Assembly (NCBI GenBank): GCA_025531455.1
Contig: JAMYHL010000061.1
Coordinates: 1-64,000 of the forward strand
DNA: 64,000 nt
Origin: Apiotrichum sp. Y4204
Lineage: Eukaryota > Basidiomycota > Tremellomycetes > Trichosporonales > Trichosporonaceae
Reading direction: 5' to 3'
Part shown: one piece after another, positions 10,836-22,000 of the stretch
Layout of the letters: each line of letters begins with the position of its first letter
Numbering within the stretch: position 1 is the first letter of the stretch
Made by a program: the position numbers and the translations under genes
Notes under the pieces: generated by a model
What the model was told of the DNA's origin: nothing
Database searches by the model: none
Seen by the model: the letters and a program-made list of their open reading frames with translations, nothing else

Positions 10836-12994
10836 TCATTGGGAAGTGTTCCCATTCCTATCAGACGTGGGCAAAGTCGACGCAGTACTCACAGTTGGCA
10901 GAACTTCGGTGGCAGCGCGACCACCTAACACTCGGTCCTTCATAAGTTCCTGGCGGATCTTGTTGGCTCTGAGTCTGCTGTACGGACACCCAAGGTAGTC
11001 GTATATCTCTTCAGCCACTTCCAGAGGCAGCTTCTGGGCAACATCATCCATGAGGCTTCCCTTTTCCGCCCAATGAAGCTGCTGTGGGGGTACTCGGGAC
11101 GTGCTCATGATCTTCAAGGCTGGGTCCACCAGAAAAATGGCGATCATCTTGCGATGGCCCTCACGGGTCTTATCCACAAGTTCAAATGGCTCGACCCGGT
11201 GTTCAAGTACGTTGGGAAAGATGACCATCCTTCCCCGCAGCGCGCGAATGGCACCAAGGTGGAATCGGTTCCCGTCATACGGAGGTCGAGGGCCGTAAAT
11301 TCGTTTTCGAGCCTCGTCGCGGATGTCCAAGTCGGCCTGGGAAAGCACTGTATATGGGGACTCAGGCACACAAGTAGGTATCCCGCAGGTGTCATCGTCT
11401 TGATTCCAGCGAGCTCCCGGTGTTTGAAGGGCAAGACGTGAGGTTGTGATATTGCCAATATCATAGTAGTAGATGGCACTGGCAATGATGCGCTCGTTGA
11501 CCAAACCCTCCACATGCCAGGGGCCACCGGCGTAGCTCGGTCGATCGGGCGTGAGAATATGGTTGTTGATTTGAACAATGATCTGCAACTTGCCGTCACC
11601 GGAACCAAACCAGCGCTTGTTCTCAGCCAAGAGTGGGGGCGGTGTCGGGCGGAGTTCGTTGAGTGGTTCTGGAAGAACAAAGGGGTGGTTCTTGCGGAAC
11701 ACGTCCTCCTTCCACTTCGGACCGTTGTCAGCCGCTCTGGCACTGAATCTTGAGATGCTGGAGCTTGAACGACGGTCGTAGATGTAGCACCCGTCCAAAC
11801 AGGCATCGGGAGAGTGGCATTTGAAGAGGTTAAAGGGAGACACCCAAGGGATACGCCGAACCCTTTCCAGATTGTGATGGTTGTCGTATTCTTTGCGATT
11901 GAGTCGAGTAGCTTCCACGGCTTCGGTGACTCGCACCATTGAGGGAAGAGCTGCGTCCAAGAGCTGTTCAATTATGCCATACACCGACTGATATTGAGGG
12001 TGTAGGTTGTTGACGTAGCTCATCAGCTTGCATTTACCACTTGGATCGATCTTAACGTCTGTCGGAAGCCAACAGTGCTTGTCACTAAACGCCCAGCTGC
12101 AATGCTCGGGAGACAGAAATTCGCCTTGGTATGGGCGAGGTTCGATTAGTCGTCCTTCTTAAAGTAGCAAAAGTGAAGGGCATCCAGAAAACAAGAAAAA
12201 AGAGAAGAGAAAAAAAAGTCAGCATTGTGCGCATCCGGCTGAATTTATGTCTGGGCACACTGACGATCAATGGTCTCCCCCTTGCCCATTGCGGACAGGC
12301 AATTGGTTCGTGTGATGGACGGACTGTCGAGAACGCGTGTTCGGCCGTACACGATTGGGTACATGGTTGAATGGACAAGTGGGAGAACGACATATCCTTG
12401 GTCCGCTCGGTAGTCACCAATCTTCTTGGCTTCCTGCTCCAAGGGGACGAGGGCCTCCTTGACCTGGTTGTTGAACTCCGTGGACATGGCGCGTTTAAAG
12501 ACGGATACATCGGTATCCAAGACCTGCACTGTGTGGCTTTGCTGAAAAGCGATGGATTTGGCGCGTAGTTCGGCAATGCAGTGGTCGAACATGGCCTCGG
12601 TAAAACCAGTCGTAGCAAGCTCGAGGGGTAAAGTTGGGAGAGGAGGGGCATTGCTAGGCAGTGTGCGTCGCTCGTCATGGTCTGTATCTTGGAGCTCGCC
12701 GATTGGCTCTGGGGTGACGGTGGTTTCCTCAGACGGAATCAGCCGGTCGAGGTGGGAGCGCCATTGTGCAACAACATCATCATTGTTGACATACAGTGAC
12801 CACGCGGGGTCGTCTGTAATCTCATTCATCAGCCAGAGCATGGCGCGCTCACGGATGGAGATTGGGTAGTGCAGCCAGTCACCCAGAAGAGATAGTGGTG
12901 CGTAAGGCGCCTTGCGGAACTTGGGATTCAGAAGGTCGGTCATGCTGAGGACAGGCTCCGAGGCGGAGGAGCCCGTCGTTGTCGGTTTAGCCAT
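10836..12994 (-). CDS. DUF4246-family protein (2OG-oxygenase-like fold)
   Basis: The N-terminal exon starts at 12994 (MAKPTTTGSS) and is open to 12245. The second exon runs from about 12157, or from 12102 with an alternative acceptor, to 10836. The intron between them has two possible splice pairs, so the exact junction is not fixed; total length is near 680 residues. Family hallmarks are visible: PIVYGRTRVL and GKGETI before the intron; CWLPTDVKID and SYVNNLHPQYQSVY after it; then GGPWHVEGLVNERIIASA and FPNVLEHRVEPFEL. The H-x-E ... H spacing resembles the Fe(II) triad of double-stranded beta-helix oxygenases, but the function of DUF4246 proteins is not established. Usual family length is 500-700 residues, so it appears complete. 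Confidence 0.8.
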
Positions 12995-13719
12995 TGGGTC
13001 TGGCTCGAACGTGATTTCAAGAGGGTGGCGAAAAGGGGAAGAGTGGGAAAGGGAGTCAAGAGTGAAGTTGGCGGTTTGAGTACCTTTTAACTCGTCAGGT
13101 CCTCTGACCTAGGGGGAGGGGTGTCAGTGATACTTGCTTGCTGGCATGATCTCTGGGATCACTGAGTGAATCTGGTGAGTGAAGACGGCATCAGTCAGGT
13201 GACAGGGAGAAACTAATCCCCCTCGACACAGATCTCAGCTATCCCAGATCGCAGGAGAGGCACGAATCTCTTTACGATCCCGTCCCGCCTGACACTGCCG
13301 AGCTTGCTTGGCTGGGCATCTCTTTGATTCATCCTGTCCTGTGGTGGAGATGGGACTGTTGGCGGCTGCAGGATGAGGAGAGGCGGGGAATTGGATAGAG
13401 TCGGGTGAACGGAAGGTGTGGACGATTGATGATGCGAATATGGAAAGAACGGATGGATGCCCCGCAAATGCAATGCATTTGGACACATCACTGGCATGGC
13501 ACGCCGCGCGGGTGCATTTTGGGTGCTTTCCAGCCGTGCAGCCGCGCGCCGCAGCCATGCAGCCATGGCCAGCTAAACGCAGCCAACCGGCCTCCACGGC
13601 CTCCACCTCGACCCGTAGTGAAAGAGGCATCCGTCGTCATCCCACGGCCCACACACACATCCACTCTTTCTTCCCATCCACTTGCTCTGTCGCTTTCATT
13701 CAACCTATTCACAGTAACC
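12995..13719. promoter_or_regulatory. divergent promoter region DUF4246 / EMC4
   Basis: This is a 725-bp intergenic region between two divergently transcribed genes. No gene is supported; overlapping frames at 13213-13630 lack any feature. Pyrimidine-rich sequence precedes the EMC4 start. No clear TATA box is visible for either gene. Confidence 0.45.
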
Positions 13720-14851
13720 ATGACCACCCTCGTAGACTACACCGTCCCCGCACCGCCACGGTACGTTTCTTGATTTTGGGTCGCGATGGTCTCCATGCGG
13801 CGGGGTCCCATTTTAGCCTCAGTCACATACGGAGGAGAGATCTGGCTCTGACACGCTTTGCAGGAACCTTCCCAATCCCCCGGGCTTCGCCGTGTCGAAT
13901 AAGGACAAGGGCGTCAAGGTGCGTATCATGAAATTTTGGACCAGTGATGGCCGGGTCGCTTGCAAGTTGCAGTGATGACAAGCTGGCCGCAGAAGACATT
14001 GGAGCCCAAAACGTTGCAGAAGGTTTCATCGAGCTGCACTCACAGCCCAGTCGAGCACACCGATGAAGCGCCCGAATCCGACCGAGCTCAAGCTGAAGCG
14101 TGCATGGGAGGTAGCCTTTGCGTGAGTGTGGTGACTTGGGGATCGACCTCGAATGTCCTTTGGCAATATCCAGATACGCTTGCGCTTCAAGACTGCTCTC
14201 GGCGTTGTCGACGAAATGTTCACGGGGGCGTCCCCAATGCTTTCCATCGATAGCGAAGGGTGCACTCGTGCTCGTGATGTCTTCTTGGATGTGGCTTGGC
14301 ATCTTAAGAGTGTCAACGCCATCGTCTTCCCTTTTCACTGCCAGGTCCTCTCACCAACTGTCACTAACTGCCAGACCCGCAAAAACTGTGCCGATGCAGG
14401 CAATCATGCTCTACTTCTCTGGCTCGGGTGTCCAGATCTTCTCACTCGGCATGATCTTCATGCTCCTCACCGGTCCCTTCACCGCCGTCTCAAGCATCCT
14501 CACCAGTGCGTCTCCTAATGTCCTCAACAGTCCTCGTTCCTGGTCGCTCACCCTCCCAGCATTCGAGCCGTTCCGTACACAGCGTCCCGACGGCGAGCTC
14601 ACGTACGCCCTCCTCCTTCCCCCGATGTTTGTGTATATTCTCTGCCAGGCCGGAACGTGAGTACCAAGAGCGGAGCGTTTCTAGTGTCAGCTGGAGGTTG
14701 TTCTGAACTGACAACCAGCCTTGCTCTGGGCCTCTACAAGTGTTGGACGATGGGAATCCTGCCGACCGGGAACGCCGACTGGCTTCAGTTCGAGACGCGC
14801 CCCGACGCACCAGAGTGGAGTGCCGTGCGTGCCTTGATTCTCGGCAAGTGA
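13720..14851 (+). CDS. EMC4: ER membrane protein complex subunit 4
   Basis: Six exons (13720-13760, 13864-13918, 14051-14121, 14375-14505, 14560-14656, 14719-14851) join in frame to 175 residues, the usual EMC4 size. Recognisable landmarks are NLPNPPGFAVSNK near the N-terminus, LKLKRAWEVAFAPAKTVPMQ, a first membrane segment in FSGSGVQIFSLGMIFMLL, a second in LLLPPMFVYILCQAGTLALG, and the C-terminal GLYKCWTMGILPTGNADWL. EMC4 is a core subunit of the ER membrane complex that inserts tail-anchored and multipass proteins. The third intron (14122-14374, 253 nt) is long for this window and ends with a clear TCACTAAC branch motif. The gene ends 140 bp from the convergent protease gene. Confidence 0.93.
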
Positions 14852-14990
14852 TCGTAGTTGGGTTGATGGGATACTTTAGCTCTGTGGAAGGAGATGGTTC
14901 GGTGGATGTTGCGAGCTGGTCAGCTGGTGCATCACACTCTTGGAGCAGTTTCAAACTTTGAACACTCTATTACATGTTGCTACATGGTCA

Positions 14991-16851
14991 CTAGTCGGGA
15001 CTGTCCAGACTGCGCTTGGGTCCGTTCGCGAGCGCCTGAAACGGGAGGACGGGGAGGCCGAGAGTGCTGAGGCTGGGAGGGGGACATGTTGGTGGGGCGG
15101 CTGGTGGCAACTCGCCATCAGATCCCACCTCTGCGTCAACCTTCTCATCCTCAACTTCGCCTGGGTGCTCTTGCGCGACGTCCTCAACTCGCTCCTGCTC
15201 GACTCTTGGCGGGAGATCAACGCGCTCATAGAAAAGCATGAACACCTGTGCGCGGGCATCGACCAACTCTTCGGTGCCAACCTCCTCGACGTCGGCATCG
15301 CTGATTCGCAGCCACCCACGCCCCGGGACGCCCAGCGGCGCGCCAGGTTTCCGTCGGAGTGCGACGAAGTGTCCGCTCGAATGCGTATATCCGTAGTGCA
15401 GGATTGCGGATTGAAGGCGGTAGAGGGCGCGGGGCTGGGGACCTCCGGCCGACCCTCCGGGACCAGCGGCGCCCGAGGCCAGCATGGCGGCGACCCCTCC
15501 CGCCTCGCGCGGCTCCCATACGCCCCGCGCCATGTGTGCGCCGAGATCGAACATCAGCGGGAACGCGACGCGTGCCGTCTTCTTCAACAGCTGCCCATAC
15601 GGCGTGTACTCTGAGCGTACGAAGTGGAAGCGTAACGAGGGCGGCGCTCGTGCCACGGCCGTTTCGCGCACACAGTCCGTGCGTACAGTCTCCCACTTGA
15701 TGTTCGGTGTGTCCAGCGCAGGAACGCCAGACTCGACCATCGTGCGCAGGCGAGATGCTGTGCGTGTAGCCTGTGCCTTCTTCTTCTTCGCCGACGGCGT
15801 CGGCTTGCCTTTTTCCGCAGCGAGCTCCTTCCCCGCCTCCTTAGCCGCGTACTTTGCCGCCGTCGCGCGGGCAGTACACATGTCGCAGGTCACCTCATCC
15901 AGCCGCTCTGTCGCGAGATACTCTGCAATACACGCGTCGAGAGTCACGTCGCCCTACGGTTAGAATACAGAAACAGCAGCAACTCACGGACCGCGGGACG
16001 GGTAGTTCCATTCCCCCCAGAGTGTCCATCCGCACGACATCAGCATAGCCGCATCGGCGGCACATGCGGCGGCGCGCGAGCAACCCTTCCCACGGCGCAC
16101 CCAAGCCGGCGGGACGCGGGGGCGGCGCGCGCACTGCTGGAGGCGATATCGGAGCGGGAGACGAGCGTGCAGATGCGAGCGAGGGGGTGTGCCGAAAAAA
16201 GTCCTTGCCTGCCGACTGGACATCGTCGCTGTCACCCGAAGGCGTCGCAGGTGTCGCCTGGAAATCGAGTGCCTGACCCAGTCCACCGCGAACGAGGGCG
16301 ACCTCCTTTGCGACACGCTCTGCCTCATCGGAAATGGCCTCTGCAAGAACGACAAACAGCTCGTGCGCATCCTGCTGCTCGCGGGTGGCGAGTAGCCTCC
16401 GGATCTGGGGGAGTGGCGCGAGAGCAGTGAGGAGCGCAATCGGGCGCAGCGCCGGAGGCGGGCGCGCAGAGCCCGTGTTCAGCTCCGCGAGCGTGGAAGC
16501 CAGCGCGTCGGTCACGGGAGTGGGGACGTCGACATCTACTGCAAGGTCGATGATGCGATCTAGATGTGTTATGAGGGCTGGGAGGGAGGCAAAAGCCTGC
16601 AGCACCGAGTTCATGTAACACAGCGTGCCGGAGAGGTTCACCATACCGGGGAAGCGGTCGCCAGGCGCATCGGGCGCGGGGGTGAGGCCTCGGCTCCGCC
16701 CACGCCGCACGCGCGGCTCAGCTTCAGCCGGCGCGGTGAGCGCTAGCGGGAGAGAAGTGAAGCCCAGCATACCCATGAGGGCGTGCGCGGCGGCGGTTAG
16801 GGCGGTAAGCACAAAGGCAAGCAGCGAGCGGAGGTCATGCGGCGTGGCCAT
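14991..16851 (-). CDS. membrane-anchored ubiquitin-specific protease (UBP1/USP30-like)
   Basis: Exons 16851-15988 and 15953-14991 are separated by a 34-nt intron and give 608 residues. A hydrophobic N-terminus (LLAFVLTALTAAAHALMGML, residues 10-29) predicts a membrane anchor, as in yeast Ubp1 and animal USP30. The Cys box is NLSGTLCYMNSVLQAFASL (Cys78; the usual N-T-C-Y is T-L-C-Y here). A zinc-finger-like CRRCGY ... CDMC pair lies in the middle. The His box is LHYGYTHSSGHFVALRRK with His483. The enzyme removes ubiquitin from substrates at a membrane; which membrane cannot be told. The C-terminal roughly 90 residues are acidic and proline-rich. It starts 312 bp from the divergent MZT1 gene. 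Confidence 0.88.
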
Positions 16852-17162
16852 GAGTGCGCATGGCCAGGGGTGAAGGGAATGATGTAGGGTTGCAGAGCTG
16901 AGAGCGAAGGATAGAGTGGAAATGGATGTGATTGATGATGGTAAAAAGGGGTAAAAAGTGTGTAGTGGAAATGATGGAAATGAGTGATGGTTGCAGACGG
17001 GGAAAAAAGCCAAGAGGACGGCGGCGGGACTGGCGGGACTGGGCGTTTTGCACGCCGGTGCGGTGACGCAGAGTGATTAGTGATTTGCTTTCGAGTACAC
17101 AACAAAGGTACACAAACCATTGTACTCGTCACTAACCTCATCATCTCCCAATCTAAAGCAGA

Positions 17163-17487
17163 ATGCCCGACGACCGTCTCCAGAACGCGCGCGAGACGCT
17201 CGACAGTGGGTACTGCAAGCGCACGGGATGCTGACGACAGCCCTGCACGAGCTCGCCCAGCTCCTCCAGACAGGTTCGTCGCGTCGACGCGTCCACCCCG
17301 ACAATCACCACGCTGACCCTCAGGACTGGACAAGCAGACGCTCTCCATCTGCGTTGGAATGATCGAAGCTGGCGCCAACCCCGACACGCTTGCAGTAAGT
17401 GTCGGGTATTGCATCGCAGACCTTTGTTGCACAATCTCACTCCAGGCCGTCATTCGCGAGCTGCGCAAGGAGAGCGACGCGAAATAA
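17163..17487 (+). CDS. MZT1: mitotic-spindle organizing protein 1 (gamma-tubulin complex)
   Basis: Four tiny exons (17163-17205, 17241-17273, 17324-17394, 17446-17487) give a 62-residue protein, too short for routine ORF calling. The sequence after the first intron (LHELAQLLQTGLDKQTL, then VGMIEAGANPDTLAAVIREL) is the MOZART1 signature. MZT1 binds the N-termini of GCP proteins and helps recruit and activate the gamma-tubulin complex at spindle poles. The first intron is only 35 nt. Three introns in 189 coding bases is a high density. No alternative product is likely. Confidence 0.93.
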
Positions 17488-17601
17488 ACGCAACACATCC
17501 ACACCTTCCATGTTGTACAACGCCTATAATTTGTGCCATGTATCATCAGTTAACAACATCGTCCTTGATATTTCCTCAGATCGCCCCATTATCGTATGTT
17601 A

Positions 17602-18631
17602 TTACGACTTGGCTGGCACCAGGTTGAGCGAGGACGGTAGGCCCTCAGCCCCAAGTGAGGAGAGGAAGACGATCGCCCCAGCGGCCGCGAAGACGAGGAG
17701 CAACGACGTGCCGGTGATGAGCATGAATGCTGGGGACCACTGCGCTGGTCTCTTCTTGTCGCTGGCGCTTACAGCGCGAGGGTAATGCCGTCCGCTGGCA
17801 CCAGGCATTACAACGAGCACGACCGGACCCTTACCGGGCTGGGCCATGCTCTCAATACCCGCCTTGACTCCGCGGGCCGCTTGGTCCCATAGTGGCGACC
17901 CTTGCGCGACGGAGCTCAGTCGCAGCGCGACGGCGTCCCACTTCTCCGTTGCCGAGCTCCACAAGCTGTCGGCAAGCGCGATGAACACGGCCAGCTCTTG
18001 GGCCAGTGCCTTGCTCGCGCCTGTGTGTGAGCGGGAGATTGATGGGGCCTTTCCTAACTCACCCTCAACAGCAAAGTCCAGAGTGTCCAGTAGATTCTTC
18101 ACAAGGGGAAGCTCCATCACCCGGTCCACGGCGTCCTGCGCCGCCCTAAGATAGGGGTCGAGCACGGAAGTGTCATCGGAGTCGAGGTAGAATGTGGGTT
18201 TGAGCGACGACGGGACAACGTCTGCGGTCAGTGAACATCGAAAAGCTGCTTAAGTATGCAGCAATTGTCGCCCTCAACATACGACTCGGACGCGTGCTGC
18301 TACCTGACTCACACTGGGCATCCACCCCGTCGACAATGATCACGCGCGGCCGCTTCTCGACCTGCCACCACCCCATGAAGTGGCCCCAGAGGCCGTGGTT
18401 CTCGGGGGTCTTCTTGTCGTCCAGCGCCTCGCCGAGGTGGTGCGATATCACTGCATTCGCCTGCGCGGCGTCCAGCGTCGGCGCGGCGCTCCCCGGGCGC
18501 TGGGGAAGTGGCGGGTAGAAGAAGACTTGCGCGGGTTGCGCGGACTGCGACAACGCCAGGGGGACGACGCAGAGCAGGCCGAGGACGTAGACGACTGCCG
18601 TCAGTGGGCCAAGACATGAGGGGACATACAT
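17602..18631 (-). CDS. type I membrane protein, unidentified
   Basis: Exons 18631-18313, 18221-18063 and 18020-17602 give 298 residues. The second intron is 42 nt, a multiple of three, so the frame also stays open if it is retained. The N-terminus is a signal peptide (VVYVLGLLCVVPLALSQSA). It is followed by a lumenal region with VFFYPPLPQR and LDAAQANAVISHHLGEALD. The C-terminus has one membrane span (FMLITGTSLLLVFAAAGAIV) and a short tail. The lumenal start recalls fungal Vps3844/BIG1-type secretory-pathway proteins, but the cysteine-rich module expected of Vps3844 is not seen, so no function is assigned. It is convergent with MZT1 (115 bp apart). The start at 18631 is chosen because it begins the signal peptide. 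Confidence 0.7.
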
Positions 18632-19060
18632 GGGCTCCGCATGCTGACAGAGTATTAGTTGAAGATCGAAGAGAAGTGGCAAACTTGTCGTCGTTGCCGC
18701 TGTCGGTGTCGTCGTCGTCGTCGTCGTTGATCGTCGACCGAGTGTGTGTGGGTGGCGAAGGATCAATGGGATCTGCAATGTTCACACGCTTCTGGCTTCA
18801 GGGCCACCTCGTTTTGTAATGAAGGCTGAGCTGAGTCCTAATAAGCCTAAGCACACCCCCCACTTTGTAATTATAGGTGACGTCAACCAATTGTTAAAGA
18901 AGCCGGGCAGTATTTCTGATGCCTCCACCGTCAACCACAGTCAACCGTTCCTCCAAAGCCAAAATGTTTGAGTGTCTGTCTTCCCTCTCGATTGCTCGCT
19001 GTTGTTTACTCTCTCCTCATCATCACAAGCCCACTGCACGCTGTATCGTCGTGCCATGTC
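18632..19060. promoter_or_regulatory. divergent promoter region, includes CGTCGT microsatellite
   Basis: This is the intergenic region between the type I membrane protein and REV1. A GTCGTC-type trinucleotide run lies at about 18707-18727. An open frame continuous with REV1 extends up to 18968, but the extra 31 residues are hydrophobic and unlike REV1, so they are treated as 5' leader. Confidence 0.5.
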
Positions 19061-22000
19061 ATGACCCAGCCCCCAGCGACGCATGCGTCTCAGTCTCACG
19101 CCCACTCTCACTCATCATCGCAGAGCGACTTTTGGACGCACGCCCTGCAGGCCGCAGAGCAACTCGAGCATCCGCCACCGCTGTCTCCCGTACCCGTTCC
19201 GCAGGTCACGCACCACTCTCTCGTGTCCCCCGATACCAGTGACATTGAGCAGGAACATCCAGATGACCATACAGCCGCTGGCGCAGCGTCATGCCTTTAC
19301 AATGCCCCACTTACTGGGACGTCCGGATACAAGTCGCTTGTCTCCCCAAACACGAGCGATATCGACCACGGCAGCGCGATGAGTGCCGACGAAGAAAACC
19401 ACGATGACCGAGTCCCATCTGTGGTTCGTGGACGCGAAGCAGTTGGGCCAGACCGGAATGGACGTTCTTCTTCTGCCCGCCGTCCGGCCGTCCACTTCCT
19501 CGACCCCAAGCCAGGTTCCTCAGACGACGCTGTGTCTCTCCCGCCGTCGTCGCCACCCGCCCCTCCACCGATAGCAGCGGTGACAACAGAGCTTAGCTAT
19601 CTTCCACAGCAATCAGATGCGAGCGGCGCGCACGCATACCTCGCGCGGCCAGAGTACGCGGGTAACGCATTCGGCGACATTGCCGCCTACATGCGTAACA
19701 AGGACGTCAAAGTACAGACGCAGAACGCCGAGATTGCCGCAGCGGCAGCCGCTCTTGGCCTCTCACCGATTTTTGCGGGTTTGACGTTCTACATCAACGG
19801 GAATACGAGTCCACCGATGGAGGTCCTCCGCCGCATGGTGCTCCAGCGAGGCGGCACGGTCGTCCCTTTCGTTCGACGGAAGACGGAGATCGACTACGTT
19901 ATCGCGCCCGTCCTCACCATGGCGAAGTTTCGCGAGTGGCAGAATATGAGGATCGTCACCGAGGGTTTTGTGACAGCCTCTTGTGATGCGAACAAGTTGA
20001 TTGATTGGAGGAGGTACCGTCTGCGCCCTCCCGGTGAGGCGAAGACAGACCTATTCGCGCCAAAAACGAAGGACGACAGTGTCAGCCGCGTCGACCCCCT
20101 TAATCCCTTTCAAACCCCCGCGTCGCGGAAGGCAGCGAGTCAGGAAAAGTCAACTCCCGCACCGACAGTGAAGTCGATCGCTCGACCCCGCAGTCCGCCT
20201 GTCGCTGCGACGCAGAGCCTTTTGAGTTCACTCGGTGACCGTTCGACGCCTCGTCCGCCAGAAGCGAAATCAACCGTGATCTCACACACTAAGCCTGTGG
20301 CGGCGACTCAGAGTCTTTTGCGACCGCTCGTCTCGGGCGCCACTCCTCGTCTAAGCCAGACGAGGCCTGGAGGTCACCCGACCGACGCCACTCCGACGCC
20401 ATCGGTCCGCGAAGATGAGATTACTCCTGTGGCTGCACCGCGGGCAAACAAAACGGTTGACACACCAACAATCCCTCGCAAGCCGTCAATTACTACAAGG
20501 GCTACTCCGGCACACGGGCGCGGGGAAGGCGCATGGGACAACTACTTCATGTACGACTCCAACAAGGCAGCAGCCGAGCTGATGAAATCGGACGCTTTCC
20601 GAGCCCGACACACTGCAGAGCGAGGGAACGATGCGGGCTATATTGACCAGTACTACCAGAACAGCAGGTTACACCACCTGTCCACTTGGAAGGCCGAACT
20701 CCGTGTACTTGTGGCCGAGGCACGCGCTGCGGCCATCACACATGTCCCGACTGTCCTCGCTCCGCCCGGCGAGGAGCGGGTTTACTTCCATGTCGACTTT
20801 GACGCGTTCTTTGTCTCCGCCGGGCTCGCTTCCCGCCCCCACCTTCGCGGACGCCCCGTGGCTGTATGCCACTCCTTCCGCGGGGGGAAGGCCAGTACAT
20901 CGGAAGTCGCGTCTGCCTCGTACGAAGCCCGCGCTAAGGGCGTAAAAAATGGCATGTCCCTCGGCCGCGCGCGCCAGCTCTGCCCGGAGATAGAAACAAT
21001 CCCCTACGAGTTTGAGGTGTACAAGCGCCACTCGGCTCAATTCTACACTGTCCTTCTGGGATATGCCGACGAGCTCGAGGCCGTAAGCGTCGACGAGGCG
21101 TTGCTCGACGTCACAGGCGCAGTGCGTGCACGCACACTTGCCCCTCCCGAAGCAGGCACCAGCAGTGACGACCCGGCAGTTCAGCTTGCAGAGAAGATCC
21201 GCGACGACATACGTGCAGCTACAGACTGCGAAGTGTCAATCGGTATCGCGCCCAACATTTTGCTAGCGCGTCTTGCGACGAAGAGGGCCAAACCCGCCGG
21301 TGTCTTCCATCTCACTGTCGACGCGGCGCCAGAGTACCTCGCCAAGTTGGACGTCGACCAGCTGCCATCGATCGGTCATTCGCTCCGCGCCAAGATAACT
21401 GACGCGTTTGGCTCGACGTCGTGCGGCGACCTGATATCGCAGTCTAAATCTGCCCTTCAGCGCGTTCTGGGGCCTAAAATCGGGGAAACGGTATACTCAT
21501 TCCTTCGCGGTCAGGACTCGCGCCGCCTGGAACCCGACAAGGAGCGGCGCTCCGTGTCCGCCGAGATGAACTACGGTATTCGCTTCCGAAACAGCGACCA
21601 GGCGGAGAAGTACGTCCGCGATCTGGCCGCCGAGGTCGCAAAGCGGCTGAGATCTATTGGTGCTAAAGGCCGACACATGACGCTGAAGATCATGGTACGG
21701 CATCCTGACGCTCCGATCGAGCCGCCTAAGTTTCTAGGCCACGGGCGTTGCGAGACGATCAACAAGGGCGGGCCGCTCCGCGCTCTCACCGACCAGGACG
21801 CGGTCATCGGCGACGAAGCCGTGCGTTTTTTGCAGAGCATGCGGCTGGATCCTACTGAGCTCCGCGGCGTAGGCATCATGATCACCAAGCTGGTCATTGG
21901 GCCCGGAAAGGGCCAAAGCCGGCTCGATTTCGCCAGGCGAAAGCCCGACAGTGAGAGCAGAAGTGATACTGAGGTTCCACCAGGCTTCGAGCCATCTCCA

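Noticed and set aside
18968..19060. Longer REV1 N-terminus
   Set aside because: It adds 31 residues with a hydrophobic run resembling a signal peptide, which a nuclear polymerase would not have; the start at 19061 is preferred.
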